DNA of 64,000 nucleotides from Rhabditophanes sp. KR3021 (Eukaryota; Nematoda; Chromadorea; Rhabditida; Alloionematidae): assembly GCA_963281155.1 (NCBI GenBank), contig CAUJLY010000002.1, positions 7,502,001-7,566,000 of the forward strand, read 5' to 3'. Position 1 is the first letter of the stretch, and the number at the start of each line of letters is the position of its first letter. Both the position numbers and the translations under genes were made by a program. Of the stretch, positions 34,779 through 47,784 are shown piece by piece. The notes beneath the pieces are model-generated. The model searched no databases and was not told the origin of the DNA. It saw only the letters and a program-made list of their open reading frames with translations.

Positions 34779-35945
34779 ATGGAAAACTATGTTATTTTAA
34801 ATGCTTCTCATAATATTGATGAATCAAACTTCAACGTAAGCTGATAAAATTAATTTTCAATTCATTAATTCTATTCTAATTTTAGATAGTCCTCAACCAA
34901 TCAAAAAACAACATGAAAAGCTTTAGAGTTATGGACGATGGAAGGTTGTGATGGTTCTTGTTCCAAAAAGCATTATCAATCAAACAAAGATAGGCTTGAG
35001 AGATGCAAATCCGAACACTGTAGATTCTGGAAATCAACTTACCTCCAGCACCATCCCCTCATCCCTTGATGACACTCAATTTCAAATTGGTGGTTCAATG
35101 ATTATTCGAGTTCATGACAAGAGAATGGGTCACGGTTGCAAAGTTGCAGCTATCAAAAATGGCATTGTGACGGTCAATTTGATGAAAATTTTCAAACTTC
35201 CGGAAGATAGTCGTAGTGGTTGGGTCACTATATCTAAGTATTTCAAATTAAAAAAACATGTACAATGGGTGATGGAAGATGAATCAGTTCAAAGAGGAAA
35301 AGTTGTAGGTCCAAATGACTGTATTGATCGCATTTGTGTGATGATTGAGTCTGGTGAAAACCAAGAAAATTTACATGATATTCTTGCAAACAAATGCATT
35401 ACAGTCAATTTAATTGACCAGAAATTAATTAATATTGATGAAAAACAATGCTTCTGGTTTTTAAATCCATTAATTGATATGACAAAATTCGCTCATCTTC
35501 AAAAGTTAAGCAGAGATATCAAAAGAATGGCATTAAGATTCAATGGAAATGTAAAAGTAACTCATCCTATAAGAGATATTTATTGGCATAAAGAAATTCT
35601 TGATCTAGGAATTCATGGCTTAGTGGACAAAAATACTACAACAATTGATGTTTCGGAATATTCTCGGGAAACTATTATGGCATATGAAGGTTATATTTAT
35701 TCAGCCGAAATAACTGTTAATCCAATTTACATGGAAGATTTGTTGGCCTTGGCACTAAATATGGTCCTGTTGAATTGAAGAATTATCTAGAAAAAGATAA
35801 AGTCGTTACAAATCCCACAGCATTAAATTTGATCTATTCTCGTTCAGAATATCCTATAAAAAAAGATTGTGATGATTCCGGTAGGAAGATTGTTGATAAG
35901 GATATCTCGCTACATCATACTGACTTGGATTACGAAAGTTATTAA
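34779..35945 (+). pseudogene. BTB-like gene with two frame shifts
   Basis: ATAG then GCTAAAATGG gives a trans-splice-like start MENYVILNASHNIDESN. A 50-nt intron leads to NMKSFRVMDDGR, then a one-base shift near 34946 leads to VMVLVPKSIINQTKI. A long open stretch follows (MIIRVHDKRMGHGCKVAAI, SGWVTISKYFKLKKHVQWVM, TTTIDVSEYSRETIMAYEGY). A second shift near 35758 is needed for LALKYGPVELKNYLEKDKV and the end DLDYESY. The last part is a BTB C-terminal half. Two single-base breaks suggest recent decay or read errors. Confidence 0.5.
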
Positions 35946-36587
35946 TACAATGACTAGCTTTTTTTAATAATCATTTAAATAAAGTATAATATATGTGATT
36001 GCCTTTAAACATTTATAAATGTATTTAAATGTGAAGTCTGTTTATCTAAATTAATATGATTTTATATTAAGTTAATTTAATGTTTTTATTAGGCTGATGT
36101 AATATATTTTCATTAATATAGTATTATCTAATGAGTGTTGGGTTGGCTTTATTTGACATTAATCTATTCATTATTTTGTCTCTGTCAACTAAAAATAAAT
36201 TAGTGCTATGAACCACATGTCCATAATTCATACATGTCCTAGAATAATTTAGATTAATTTAAATTTTAAAAATGTTGTGTTGTGTAAATGACCTTGGAAA
36301 AAGTTTGATTATATAACTAAATCATAATCAACAGTATTAAAAAAATGTTTGAAAAAAACAGTTAGTGCCATTAAATAGCCACCGCAAAAATCTTTACAAA
36401 AATTGTATAAATACATTTTTTAAATATCACACATATCCGTCGGAAAAGACGTTACATAAAGTTATGAAAAAAATATTAATAATTAATTTAAGAAATTATA
36501 ACAAAACAGAATGAAAATGCATTTATTATCAAAATTTGAATTTAGCAAAATATGACATCAGAGAAGAAAACAAAATTAATGTTATCT
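35946..36587. other. intergenic region
   Basis: AT-rich 3' flanks of the two neighbouring genes. Nothing else seen. Confidence 0.4.
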
Positions 36588-37295
36588 TTATGTAGACTTG
36601 TTCGAAAGTTCCTCATCCAAAGAATCCATATTTAAAAAGGCACCTGAGTGTTGTTGATTTGAAGTAGATTCCAACATAACTTTAGCTGCTTCAAAACTTG
36701 TATCAGTATGTTCCTTGATCCTCCCAAAATACTTTTCCATTGCATCTTTATAAACAGGAACATCCAATTCATCAACCACTTTCTTCCATTCCAAATTAAC
36801 TTCTAGTCCATTTCCATCAAGTATTTGGCGAACAATAAATTCCTACAAACATAAATACAAATATGTGATATATTTATGACTTACCTCTAGTCGAAAACAA
36901 CAAAGTGAATCAGCAACGATCATCAAATCGGAAATATCGTAGTCCAAATAATTAAACGCCTCTGTATCCTTGGCATAGTCAACATAGCACGCTAGTTGTT
37001 TGTAGGTTAAAAAATGATCCATGTAGATTCTTGAGCTACCACCCGCCGCCATCACCAACTTGTCTATCATATAGCCAGAAGTTGTGAATAGACACTCAGC
37101 AGGTACGATAAAATCATGTCCACCATTCTTCTTCAACTTTCCATTATCCTTTAATATCCCACCATCCTTTAACTTTCCATCATCCTCTCCTTTCAATCTA
37201 ATTCCGATGTCGCAGTTGAGATTTATATTTAAAAGAGTGCCATACATCTTCATTGTGGCATTAATCCTTTCACTGTCCCTAATGTATCTTGACAT
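36588..37295 (-). CDS. BTB-like domain protein B
   Basis: Two exons (36885-37295 and 36588-36842) give 221 residues, starting three bases after TTTTTTTCAG. It is a clear relative of 33771-34562: MSRYIRDSERINATMKM, VPAECLFTTSGYMIDKLV, CYVDYAKDTEAFNYLDYDIS, MIVADSLCCFRLE, then WKKVVDELDVPVYKDAMEKY. It carries a Lys/Gly/Asp-rich insert with repeated GKLK/KDNG motifs and has a shorter, different C-terminal end. Confidence 0.55.
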
Positions 37296-37617
37296 AATCT
37301 GAAAAAAAGATAGACAAATATTAAATATGTGTAGTTGAACATAAATGATTAGTAAAAAGCGCAAAAATTATAGAAATTATCTTGTCAATTTGACACGTGT
37401 GTCTATCCTTACGTGTCTCCACTTACGTGGTAATTGTAACTACGTAACAGGGTATTTAAGTAATGAAAAGTTTATATGAACACAAAAAGGGAATCATATC
37501 AATGTAATAAGGTGAACAATAATCATAAAAAGGTACAAGGAAGGAAGTACGTGACTGAAGATGCTTTCCCAAAACGACTGGGTTATGGAAAGGGATTAGG
37601 ATTAAGGACTAACTTAT

Positions 37618-37720
37618 CATCAGTAATAGAAACGTGTACGGTCCGGTGTGGAAAAAAAATTATGCACCCGGTCCGGTACGGTATTTATGATTACCCAGTA
37701 CGGTACAGTTCGGTGTGGAT
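37618..37720. repeat. CGGT-rich degenerate repeat
   Basis: Repeated GTCCGGTGTGG, GGTCCGGTACGG, AGTACGGTACAGTTCGGTG in an otherwise AT-rich stretch. Such CGGTACGG arrays often mark ends or subterminal sites of DNA transposons. The surrounding 37300-38100 has no convincing gene. Confidence 0.4.
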
Positions 37721-38106
37721 TTTGAAACCTTTTTACAGGGCTGATTTCCTTATAGTTAAACCTGAAATTCCGTAAATTAGTATCTTAGTATCTTAGTCTG
37801 AAAGTTTTTTTTCGTGAAAAATTTAAATGCCTTCCCTACCCAGCAGAAAAGAGATATTAAAGATCTGTTTAATGATTTAGGTATAAAAAAACCGTGGCTT
37901 CCAAACTGCATCAACAGAATTTTTATAAAATATATATTTCCCCGGAGGCATAGAGATAAGTGGTTACAAACCTTGACTTTTCCCAGACTTGCTCCAGGAA
38001 TGAGTCCCAAACTGATATTATGAAAAAACTGTTGTCCCAGTTTGTAGAGCTAGAAAAACTGAGTCTAATGGCATATTTATGAAATCAAGGGCTTAAGGGG
38101 TTCGCT

Positions 38107-38935
38107 CGCTAGAATGACTAATAAGGGGAGATCACAAGTGGTAAAAAGATATTTTTTTGTATTATGCTTATAAGTGTCAAAATAGATTTACATTAATCAA
38201 TGCTTTTATGTAGAAAAATAAAAGCTTATTTAGTTAGGGATAGGCCGCCTGCAAGGCAATGATAAAGAAAAAAAGTCTCGAAAAGGTGTATTCCTAATCT
38301 GGTATTATGATAATACTGAAGTATATGATAATCAATTAGATGTTCTTTAAAATTATGTCTTTTACTTTAGAGCTAACTGTCTAGATAAATATGAATTTCT
38401 TAAAAAGCCATGTGAAGACAAATTTGAATATACTCAGAAAGGTTATAGATTTTTATATCGACAAAGGGGGTTTTTTAATGAAAATGAACAATTATTTCAG
38501 CCGATAATAGAATTAGATGAAGAAGTGGAGGAAGTTATACATGCTTGTATAGATTTTGTTGAACCAACAGGTGCTCAATTTAGTTCAAATGGATATGTTT
38601 AATTTCATATTGTCAAAAACGATATTACAGAAGAGTATCATTATATTATGAATTATCATAGATCATATATTACTGAACAAAAAAATGGATGTTTTTGGTC
38701 TGAAGGTATGAATACTTTTAAATATCATGGTTGCGTTACAGTTCCAAGAAAAATTTATACTTGTCAAGATTATTCAGGAGAAATATTAATGAACTTGGTT
38801 GGACATACAATATTTTCTCTTATTGGTTTGACTGAGCCTACTGATTTTTGTAATGAAGAATATTTTCATTTTGAGCTTGGTCATATTCATCTTCTTACCA
38901 CATCTAAACAATATTATAATTTTTATCGCAAATAA
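38107..38935 (+). pseudogene. unknown repetitive gene, interrupted
   Basis: MTNKGRSQVVK, then after about 130 bp KKSRKGVFLIWYYDNTEVYD; later CLDKYEFLKKPCEDKFEY, GYRFLYRQRGFFNENEQLF, ELDEEVEEVIHACIDFVEP, a stop after SNGYV, and NYHRSYITEQKNGCFW to TTSKQYYNFYRK. Its head is repeated at 23138-23225. Possibly a transposon or multicopy worm gene; the family is not recognised. Confidence 0.3.
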
Positions 38936-39610
38936 AACACAAAAAATCAGCCAACTCAATCAAGCCACACACCTACCAAATATCATATGGAAAGTGGATT
39001 GGCCTCTAAAATCAAGAAAATACTGAATAAAATAAGACATGATTATACTCAAACTGTAGAGAATTAAATTCTGAACAATATTTCAGCTATCTTCAAAAAA
39101 TTTGAACGGATGTGGTACGAGCTAGTAGGGCCGGAAAAATAAAAGTGTATATTTGTTCAAATAATTGTTTTTTTCATTTTTTAATTTCTGTCGTATTTCT
39201 ATGTTTAAAACAATTTTAGTTTAAGAGCTCTAAAATGGAAAATTGCGCACTTTTGATCAAACAAAATTTTTAAATGTATCTCATTTTTATACTTATAAAT
39301 AATGTTGTGTCCATCAAATATAGAATGTTATGCTGTAAATAAACTTGATAGACCATAATAAACAAGTGTAAAAATATCAAGGTATTACATCGAGGAGGAT
39401 TTTAGATTTTAAGGTACTTTTTGGAGAATTGTTTTTTCCCAAAATACAAACTTTTTTCAAATGGGCATTGTACATTATAACAAAATGATATTTCGAAATC
39501 GAGTCCGACAGTCTTGTAGCATTTTTGATGGGCTTTCGAATGGGTATAATAAAGTTTTTGTCAATCTAACAATTACCATGAACCAGCAAAAGTTAAATTT
39601 AATGTTTTAA
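38936..39610. other. intergenic region
   Basis: AT-rich. Nothing recognised apart from the TTTAATTTCAG acceptor just before the next ORF. Confidence 0.3.
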
Positions 39611-39617
39611 TTTCAGA

Positions 39618-41385
39618 ATGGCGCAAACTAAGAAAGCAAAGAACTCCATTGATAAAAGAAAGTCTGCCCTCAATGCGTCTTTCAAGCAAAAGTCGATCGA
39701 GAGGTAAAAAACACTTATTGCCGTATACCCAAGGAATAAACGATCTAAAAAGTAAAAATGGCGAATTACAAGCTGAAAATAGAGATTTAAAATCCCAATT
39801 AGCTCGAGTAACTTCAAGACCGGGGTACAGAGTTAAAACGTTTGTATTACCAACAAAATCATATGAAGAATTAAAATGCAATTCACGTTTTAAAAGAATA
39901 AACTTTTGGTGCAAAACTCTCAAAACTTTCAACAACAACAAACAATTATCCAAAGAAGCTTGTGAACAGTTATCAAGATTGAATGGTTGTGTGGCAGTTA
40001 ATGAAATGCTTAGCGATCAAGAAACTGCTAATTTCTTTCTAACGCTAAATATTTCTCAGGAGAAATTTGAATTATTGTATCAACTTCTAAGATCATACAA
40101 TCTTAAAGTTCCTTTTTCTCCATACTCAAGTTTTCTCAAATTTATCAAACTCAAGCCCTTAGGAAAATATATTACGATTGAAAAGAATGGAATGACTGGA
40201 TCTGTTGCTTCTGATGTAAAAGAAATTCTCCAGAATAGATTGAAAACGTTGTATAAAGCTAAAAATTTGGTCTATTCAAGAATAGACTCATCAACCATTG
40301 AAGTAAAGATATGTCTCATTGGTGACAAAGGAAAAGGAACCACAAATCAATCATGACAATAGTTCGTACAAAACTTTATCTGTGATTGGATGGGGCAGAC
40401 AACCGAACATTCATGGATTACTTTTTAGCCACTAACCATGATGGCATGTCAAATGGTTCGGTGATTAAACAACTTGAAAACTGTACTGTTGTGTCATTTG
40501 ATAATATTAATTGTAATATCAAATATTTCCTTTCAGGTGACTTTATATTCATCTACAACTTTATGGGATTTTCTGGACAAAATTCAGATTTCTTTTGCTA
40601 CTATTGCAAATATTATAGCCGTACTTTAACTAATAATGAAGAAACCATTTATCACAAAAACAAGAAGACAAAGTGGAAAAATTTTGAACCAAATTGGCCT
40701 AAAAGATGTATGAATGATGATGCTGGAACTTCATTAGAAGAGTTACAGAAAGTTGGAATCAAAGATGTTCCCTTAATGCCAATTCAATATGAAAACATCA
40801 TCACGCCTCCTTTGCATATTACAATGGGTCTCAATTTTGATATTAATTCTAAAATCAAGCCTCTTCTAAATGCTGTTTACGAAAAAAGACTTATTACTTT
40901 TTACAAAAAAATTGGAATTCGAATGAGAAACTATTGGGAGCTATTTTCTGGAAATCATGTTAAAAAACTTATGAAAAATGTTGATAAATACATAGCTACA
41001 TTACCTAATAGTTGTGAAAAAATGGTAAGTATGAAAACAATATTAAAATGCTTATCTGTGGTGTATGATTTAGTTCTTAAAGCCGTTCCTGATGACAAGG
41101 ATAAATTAAGAGAAGCTTTGAATGATTTGATAAATGCTTACAAAAATGGCTCGTATAGTAGGGAATTTAGCATCACCCCAAAAGCACACACTTTTTTTGC
41201 CATGCTTTGGAGCAACTTGAGCTACATGGTACTTTAATGCTTTTTTCAGAACAAGGTCAGGAAGCTTTGCATAGCATAATAAATAAAGATTTGTTTAGAC
41301 TTCAATCGTTACCAACTATTGAAAAAAATGATTTAATAATAAGTTTTCACTCAATGCGTGCTACGTTTTTTGATAAGGAATAAAT
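39618..41385 (+). mobile_element. decayed transposon-like protein gene
   Basis: Begins MAQTKKAKNSIDKRKSALNA after a TTTCAG acceptor. A coiled region (GELQAENRDLKSQLARV) follows, then VKICLIGDKGKGTT, NHDNSSYKTLSVIG, MDYFLATNHDG, YFLSGDFIFIYNFMGFSGQ, NSDFFCYYCKYY and PPLHITMGLNFDI, and a helical end. GDKG, GD..F..N..G.SG...FFC.YC and PLH...G resemble a family of transposon-derived proteins common in worms, cnidarians and arthropods. At least four frame changes (about 39700, 40350, 40385, 41225) make it non-functional. Terminal repeats were not identified. Confidence 0.4.
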
Positions 41386-41389
41386 AAAT

Positions 41390-43300
41390 ATATTGTTTTA
41401 ATAGTTTTGTGTAATTTAAATAATCATCACATTGAGAGGTAAAAAAGTTGCATTTTTATTAAAAAGTGTATATTTGCTACATAAAGTGAGCTGAATCTCA
41501 ATATATCCCTTGTGTCAAAACATTGTAATTATAGCCATTCGATAGGCAATTTAATGGTGTATTATTGTGTTGGACCACTTTTTTGATAAAACCTATATAA
41601 CTCATTTTATGGTTTAAATAAACAGTAAAAATGACTATTTATATTTTTTAACATTTCGGTTGTTTGCAATGTATGTCTGATGCTTTTTAGTAAATCTTAT
41701 TGTTTTATATATTACCAAGGACTGGCTTTCTAACAAGTATAATTTTGTAAAATTTGACCAACGTTTGGCTGAGTAATACCGTTTTTTATAAAATGACAGG
41801 AAAAAAAATATTAAAAAAAAGTATAAAAATTGCCAATCCATACATTTGTTAGGTGTGGCCACACAATACAATCACCAAACACGTAATCATGCCAACAAAC
41901 ACTTAAGTCAAATGTATCTTTTACTTGCTTCATTACCCTTTGACTAAGCCAAAAATTTGCATTAATTTTGTTGTGGAGTACACGCATTTTTGCGTAACCA
42001 TAATTAGTCTAGTTAACTTTCCCTCCATCAAGTATACACGATCATGTAAGACAATAGATCACCCCATTCAGGTACCATTGTGTAGATGGCACGGCACTTA
42101 AAAGCACAAATAGATTACTTTTGAAATCAATAAAATATTGATATGTGTATGTTTGTGACACATTAAGTAATAAACGTTACTTCGAAATAGATACGTCTCA
42201 TACTTGTACACTAGGCAACGTCAACTAAGCAAATTTTGGTGCTTTTAATGTATAAGAGTGGTGTGTTGTGTATTACTATTCCAATTTGTTCAATATTCGG
42301 CTTGAGACAACATAAATTTTGCTTAGTATGCATTTATTCATTCCTCCATTCACAACCACTAATCTCCTTTGTGTTTATAATTAATTAAAATTTTCTTCCG
42401 CTAGATGGCTTTCTAAGTGGGTCCAACAAATATTTGTATAATCATTAAAATGATAGTTAATAAAGCTTAATTTATAAAATAACTGTCTATTCATCAATGG
42501 ATTTTTATTTCCCACTAATATTTCATCATTAATTGATCGTAACTCAATACTTAATGGATCAAAGTTTTGATAACACTACGTTGATGATAAATAATAAGTT
42601 GTGTTGTATGTTAAATATATTACACTCCCTTTGATGGCGGCAAAACGTGTTTCTCTTCACAGGTTGTGTATTAATATTTATACATGTAACTATTTACAAT
42701 AATTTATCAAAATATGATCTTAAACAGTATTTACATTTTGGTATTTGTTATGATACAAATTAATAACCTATTAGGATACAATTTCATAATGTGCTGTAAT
42801 AAATCAGATTATTTATGATAAGTGCCAAATCACCAAAAAAGCACCCATATCCCAAATTATTAATTCCCACCAACATCTTGCCCTTCTCAGCTAATGGCCT
42901 TTCGAGCAAATTATACAATAAACGAGCCAAACGTACCACTTATACATTCATTTGGTGTGTAGACTGAATAAGTTAGTTGTGTGTAGACTCCTTCTTTTGG
43001 TCGATTCAAATCGTGCAACAAGGTACCATCTACTGAATATATTTTATTGTGCTGTTTATTTTATATTCCAATTCGATATATTTCCTAACCACAATATACT
43101 CGCTTTTTTGATACTTATTTAGCTACCAATTTGTTATCCTATCATGCCTTTTCAATTATATTCACCACACTTTTATCATCATTATTATCCGTTATCGAAT
43201 GAATTTTGACTGTTTGTGTGGACGTGGAAAATATTTTAAAAATTTTACCATCTTTCGTCTTATACTGACACATTTCATTGACAATACATTAAACGGAATT
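41390..43300. other. 1.9-kb non-coding region upstream of the UBE2Q gene
   Basis: No ORF with coding character. Likely promoter and regulatory DNA of the UBE2Q gene. Contains several runs such as TTAATTAAAATTTTC and TTTGATGGCGGCAAAACG. Confidence 0.4.
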
Positions 43301-43305
43301 TTCAG
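43301..43305 (+). promoter_or_regulatory. probable trans-splice acceptor for the UBE2Q gene
   Basis: TTCAG followed by nine bases and the start codon at 43315, with an AT-rich upstream outron. No donor is needed, which fits spliced-leader addition in nematodes. Confidence 0.5.
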
Positions 43306-43314
43306 GTTGCAAGA

Positions 43315-44546
43315 ATGGCTTGTATCAAGAAATTGAAAGAAGATATTGGTTTGCTGAAGAAACTATTTCCCTCGGGCCATGATCTAGTTCGGGTAAGTGA
43401 ACACCACTAACCAACTCCCCCATTCATTACCAACTTCATTTGTAGGTGACGGAGGCAACAGTTGACGAAATCAACGTAACTTTGATTTTACCCAATGGAG
43501 AAGCTGCCCGTATTTGCGCCAACATTGCTCAAAATTACCCTCGAGTAGCAGCCATTTGGTGCAGTGAGTATGAAGAAGAGGAATTAGGTCATATTTTGCA
43601 GCAATTATCAGATGAAAAAGAGAATGTACATATTTTGATGCAAATCCATCAACTTATCGTTCAATATTTCGCATTCTTGTGCATTCCAATACCGGGTGAA
43701 TTGGAACAATTGATTTCTCCAAGACATATCGTAGAGGAGATGGATGAAGGGCAGGGGAGTGATATTTCGAATGAGGATGAGCGTGAACAGCAGCAACCAT
43801 CCGAAGAGGAAAGTGTGGCAGAGGAGGAAGATGATGAGGAGTACGAGGAGGAGGATGAGGATGAAAATGATGGGATGATTTACGATATTTCCGAATTCGA
43901 CTCCAATAACGAACCTACTACCTCATCTGCAAGAGATGTCTTTCCCGAAGCAGAACAAGAAACTCTGGACAAACTGAACATCCTAGCTAGAGCTGACAGA
44001 GTCGCCAACAGACCTCAATTAGGATCAACATCCGCTTCGGACCGTCTTATGAAAGAACTGAAGGATTGTTACCGCTCAATAGGATACAAGAGTGGCCTTT
44101 ACTCACTTTCAATAATAGACGAAAATCTTTACGAATGGGAAGTCAAAGTTCATGCAGTGGACTCAGACAGTCCTCTTGCCCAAGATCTAATCAAATTAAA
44201 AGAAAGAGACGAAGATGCAGCCCTCATCTTCAGAGCTAGTTTCAAGGAAGATTATCCGATGTCACCTCCATTCGTCCATGTCAAGGCCCCTCACATCGAA
44301 AATGGGTACGTAATGTCGGGAGGTGCCTTATGCATGGAATTACTTACCCCCTCCGGATGGTCGAGTGCTTATTCGATGGATGCAGTCATCACCCAAATCG
44401 GATGTACCTTAGTGAAAGGAAAAGCTCGAATTGGGTTTGACGTGACTCCTTCCTACACTCAAGCCAAAGCCCAATCCTCTTGGAGTGGCCTGGTCAAATT
44501 CCACAACAAATCCGGCTGGTACACACCACCCAAATCAGATGGATAA
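43315..44546 (+). CDS. ubc-25: ubiquitin-conjugating enzyme E2 Q-type (UBE2Q/UBC-25)
   Basis: Two exons (43315-43392, 43446-44546) give 392 residues. It transfers ubiquitin from E1 to substrates or E3s through a thioester. The N-terminus MACIKKLKEDIGLLKKLFP and the following RWD-like part (VTLILPNG, YPRVAAIW) precede a strongly acidic linker at about 126-170. The UBC fold spans about 226-392 with DYPMSPPFVHV and GGALCMELLTPSGWSSAY, where the Cys at about 322 is the active site. The GALCMELL-GWSSAYS context and long N-terminus distinguish UBE2Q from ordinary E2s. The 53-nt intron after VR is conventional. Isolated in a large intergenic space. Confidence 0.9.
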
Positions 44547-47500
44547 CAAAGATCACCCTCTGCCAGAGGTATCTCCACTATAACACCGCTAAATTCCTAA
44601 TACTGGTCAGGTTCCGTTACTTTTGATGCCGAATTTAACCTAACGATAATACATTCCCCCCTTTCTTTAAATTTCCTTTGGACGTAGTCATTTTTTATTA
44701 CCAAATAAATTGTTTGTTAATTAAATGGAAATGATTTTGGTTTCACACACTCAGAATAAATTATTTATTTAGACACGAACTATTTATCCCCATATCCTTA
44801 TTGAATGGCATAAGGCAGGTGTATTTTGTGCACAATTTAGAACAATATTAATATAAAATTCACGGTAAACAGAAGAACACTCTATCTGACTACGACTTAA
44901 TATTTTCCATAACAAATTCTTTTTTATATAATAATAAGCGTATATTAATGCATCACAAATAAAAGTATCTTATTAAGTTTAGCAAATCAACTGTTAGAAG
45001 TAAATTAATAGTACTTTCTTTGCCTATTAATTGATCTATTTAAAAAAGGTTGATCAGATAAAGTAAGGAGTAGAAGGTTTGGTCTTTTTATTAATTATTA
45101 GATATAAATAAACATTCGTATTGATAGGCAATAGTGGTAGTTTATATTATTGTCTTTTTTAGTTAATAAACTTGTTTAGAGAATACATAATTTATGATTA
45201 CCAAATCTAATTTATGGTTATTATAAATCTAATTTTTGCAGAAACAGTTTTGAACCCTTAACTAACCTGATTTCATCTACCTACCTTTTGAATCAACAAT
45301 AGCTAAAAGCTTTTGTTTAGGGGGTAATACTATACATATCAATCTATAATAATAAATATTCCGTTACCACTACTTTTAAAGAAACTTTTCTTTATGCATA
45401 TGTCATATATTGTTGTTGATTAAATGTTTACACGTATTGTAAGTGATCATAATAACAATATAGAGTAGTGGCGAGGTTTGAAGTGAGTGCGAGATGGGGT
45501 GGAATATTCATTATTTATTGTAGTATCTTACATTTACTTGGATTCCTTATTTCACTATTTTTTGGGGCCTTCTGTTTAGAGGAGCATTTGTTGTTGTTAG
45601 GTTGAGTTATTATTTTTTGGTAATTTTATCTCAAATAAAGTCTAAGTATTATCATTATATTTTGCAAAGTACATCTTTTCCTTAATCCCATTAAATATGT
45701 ATGTGTATCAATTTTCAACGACACAAAAAAACTTAATACATATATTTAATTTAATATAAATACACATTAATCAGTTAAAACCTTTCAACAACTGTCCACC
45801 ACTATTTAACCTTTTTGTCGAAAGGCCTCCATCAAAAAAAGAAAGTTTATCCTCTTCACTTTCTTAGATTTATACATTTTGATTGCGACAATAAGAGTCA
45901 TATTAACAAAGCCCTTTTTGACTTCATCTATATCCGTTCTTGCTTATCTATTAAATAACCAACTTACTCAATCAAATAATGGCAGGATCAATTTTATATC
46001 ATATCAACAACTTGAGTGCTTTAAACTTTTAAAAGTAAACTTTAAAACTTATCGTTTAACTACTTTTCCTGTAGTATTTGTGTGGCAAAAGCAAATTACT
46101 AACAATGATGTTGGATAAATGGTAATTAGTAATTGGGTGTGTTACTTCATTTCACATCAGATTCCTTATAGTTTGTGTTAATTATATTAGCAAAGTTGAC
46201 TCTTTTGTCAAGTAATTGAATACGTATTTCTTTTTTGAGACGTGTTGGAATATAAGTAAGTATATGTTACAAATGATTCATTTAACTTATGAGCTAAGCT
46301 TTTTTCCAAATATTAAATAATTTTGAAATTTTTATTAACATAAAAGTCTCTTTTAAGTGACTTTATTAAGAATCGTTTAGACACTCAATTAGATCATTCT
46401 CTCACCACCTTCAAAAGCCCATCAAAAAGCCATTTTCTCAAGGTACATGTCATTAAACTAACAAACCTTTTCATTGTTGCAACTGACAAAAAGACACCAC
46501 AAGTTCCGTTATATACCTTGTTAAATCTAAATTAATACATACAACACATATTCGGATGGATATGTGTCTTTCTAAACATCATCATCATTTATCATTCCTT
46601 TCCAAATTGCATTTTCTATTTATTCAAATTAAATTTTCTATTTATTCAAATTAAATATATATTTATTCAAAAAACATCTATTAATCTCATTCACTTCAAT
46701 GTCAAAAATGGCATCATTTTGATATGTCCTTTTCGGCGGATCGATCATACTTCCTAAATTATTGGGTCATCAAAAAATATCCCAATCATTTATCACTTTT
46801 AATTAGAATGTTATTAAGATAATATGTGGATGAGCTGTGTCAAACTTTAATGCCACAAATATAAAGTTGTACAAGAGAAAGAGTCATTGAGGTCACATAC
46901 CATTTGATTATCAATTTTAAAAAGAAAAACCAAATTATAATAAAAGTGGCACAGCTTAATAATATAAAGGAACCTCTTTCATTGATATGTTCTTGGGGGT
47001 AAAGGGCCTCGTCCAACTAAAACTAGTTAATATGTGGTGGTGTGCCCTCTTAACTTATATTGTCTTCTACTCTTGTTGTTGCCGAAATTTGACAACATTT
47101 TGTCACTCTTCAACTGGACCTTAACATTGCATACTAAAGCTTTTGATTTTACTTATCATTATCATCATAGCTTACCCCCAAAATTATTTGTTTTTAATAT
47201 ATTATAGTGTCTTTGGAATATACCACCAGACGTGTGTATCTCCAAAATTATTCCTTTAACATTTTAACATCTTATTCTCTTCATTAAGATGATCCTTAAT
47301 AAAATGTGACCAACCTGTTGTTAACTTTAAAAAGTGCTTTTTTATCTTTCCCTAACAACACTGCCCTGACCTTTCTTAATTTATTTAAACCAAATGTTCA
47401 GTTTATTTTTAATTCTTAAATTAACTACACTTAGCTTTTACTTTTTGTTCTACTTAATTCCATTTAAATTTATGTACACTATTCTTTATATATACTCAAT

Positions 47501-47784
47501 TTGTGTGTATTTTACCATTTCAGTTATTTTTTATTCAATTATATTTAAATGTATGGATATTTTTTAACAATCCAAACGACCACTAATATTGCACCCTAAT
47601 TGTGCTTTCTATATCCAGTTCAATTCATCCAAACAACACCCAATTGTATGGTTAATCCAATTTAAAACAAAAAAGAAACTGCCAAACTAGCTATTTAAAA
47701 CGACTTTCTTAACAGTTACACTCATATCTTGTCATTTATTGCTATAATCTTTTATGAAACCTTCTCGCATTCAAATACCACACC
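44547..47784. other. 3.2-kb non-coding region
   Basis: AT-rich with only short random frames. It probably contains the promoter of the cyclase gene. The repeated TTTTCTATTTATTCAAATTAAA near 46612-46665 is a small local duplication. Confidence 0.4.
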
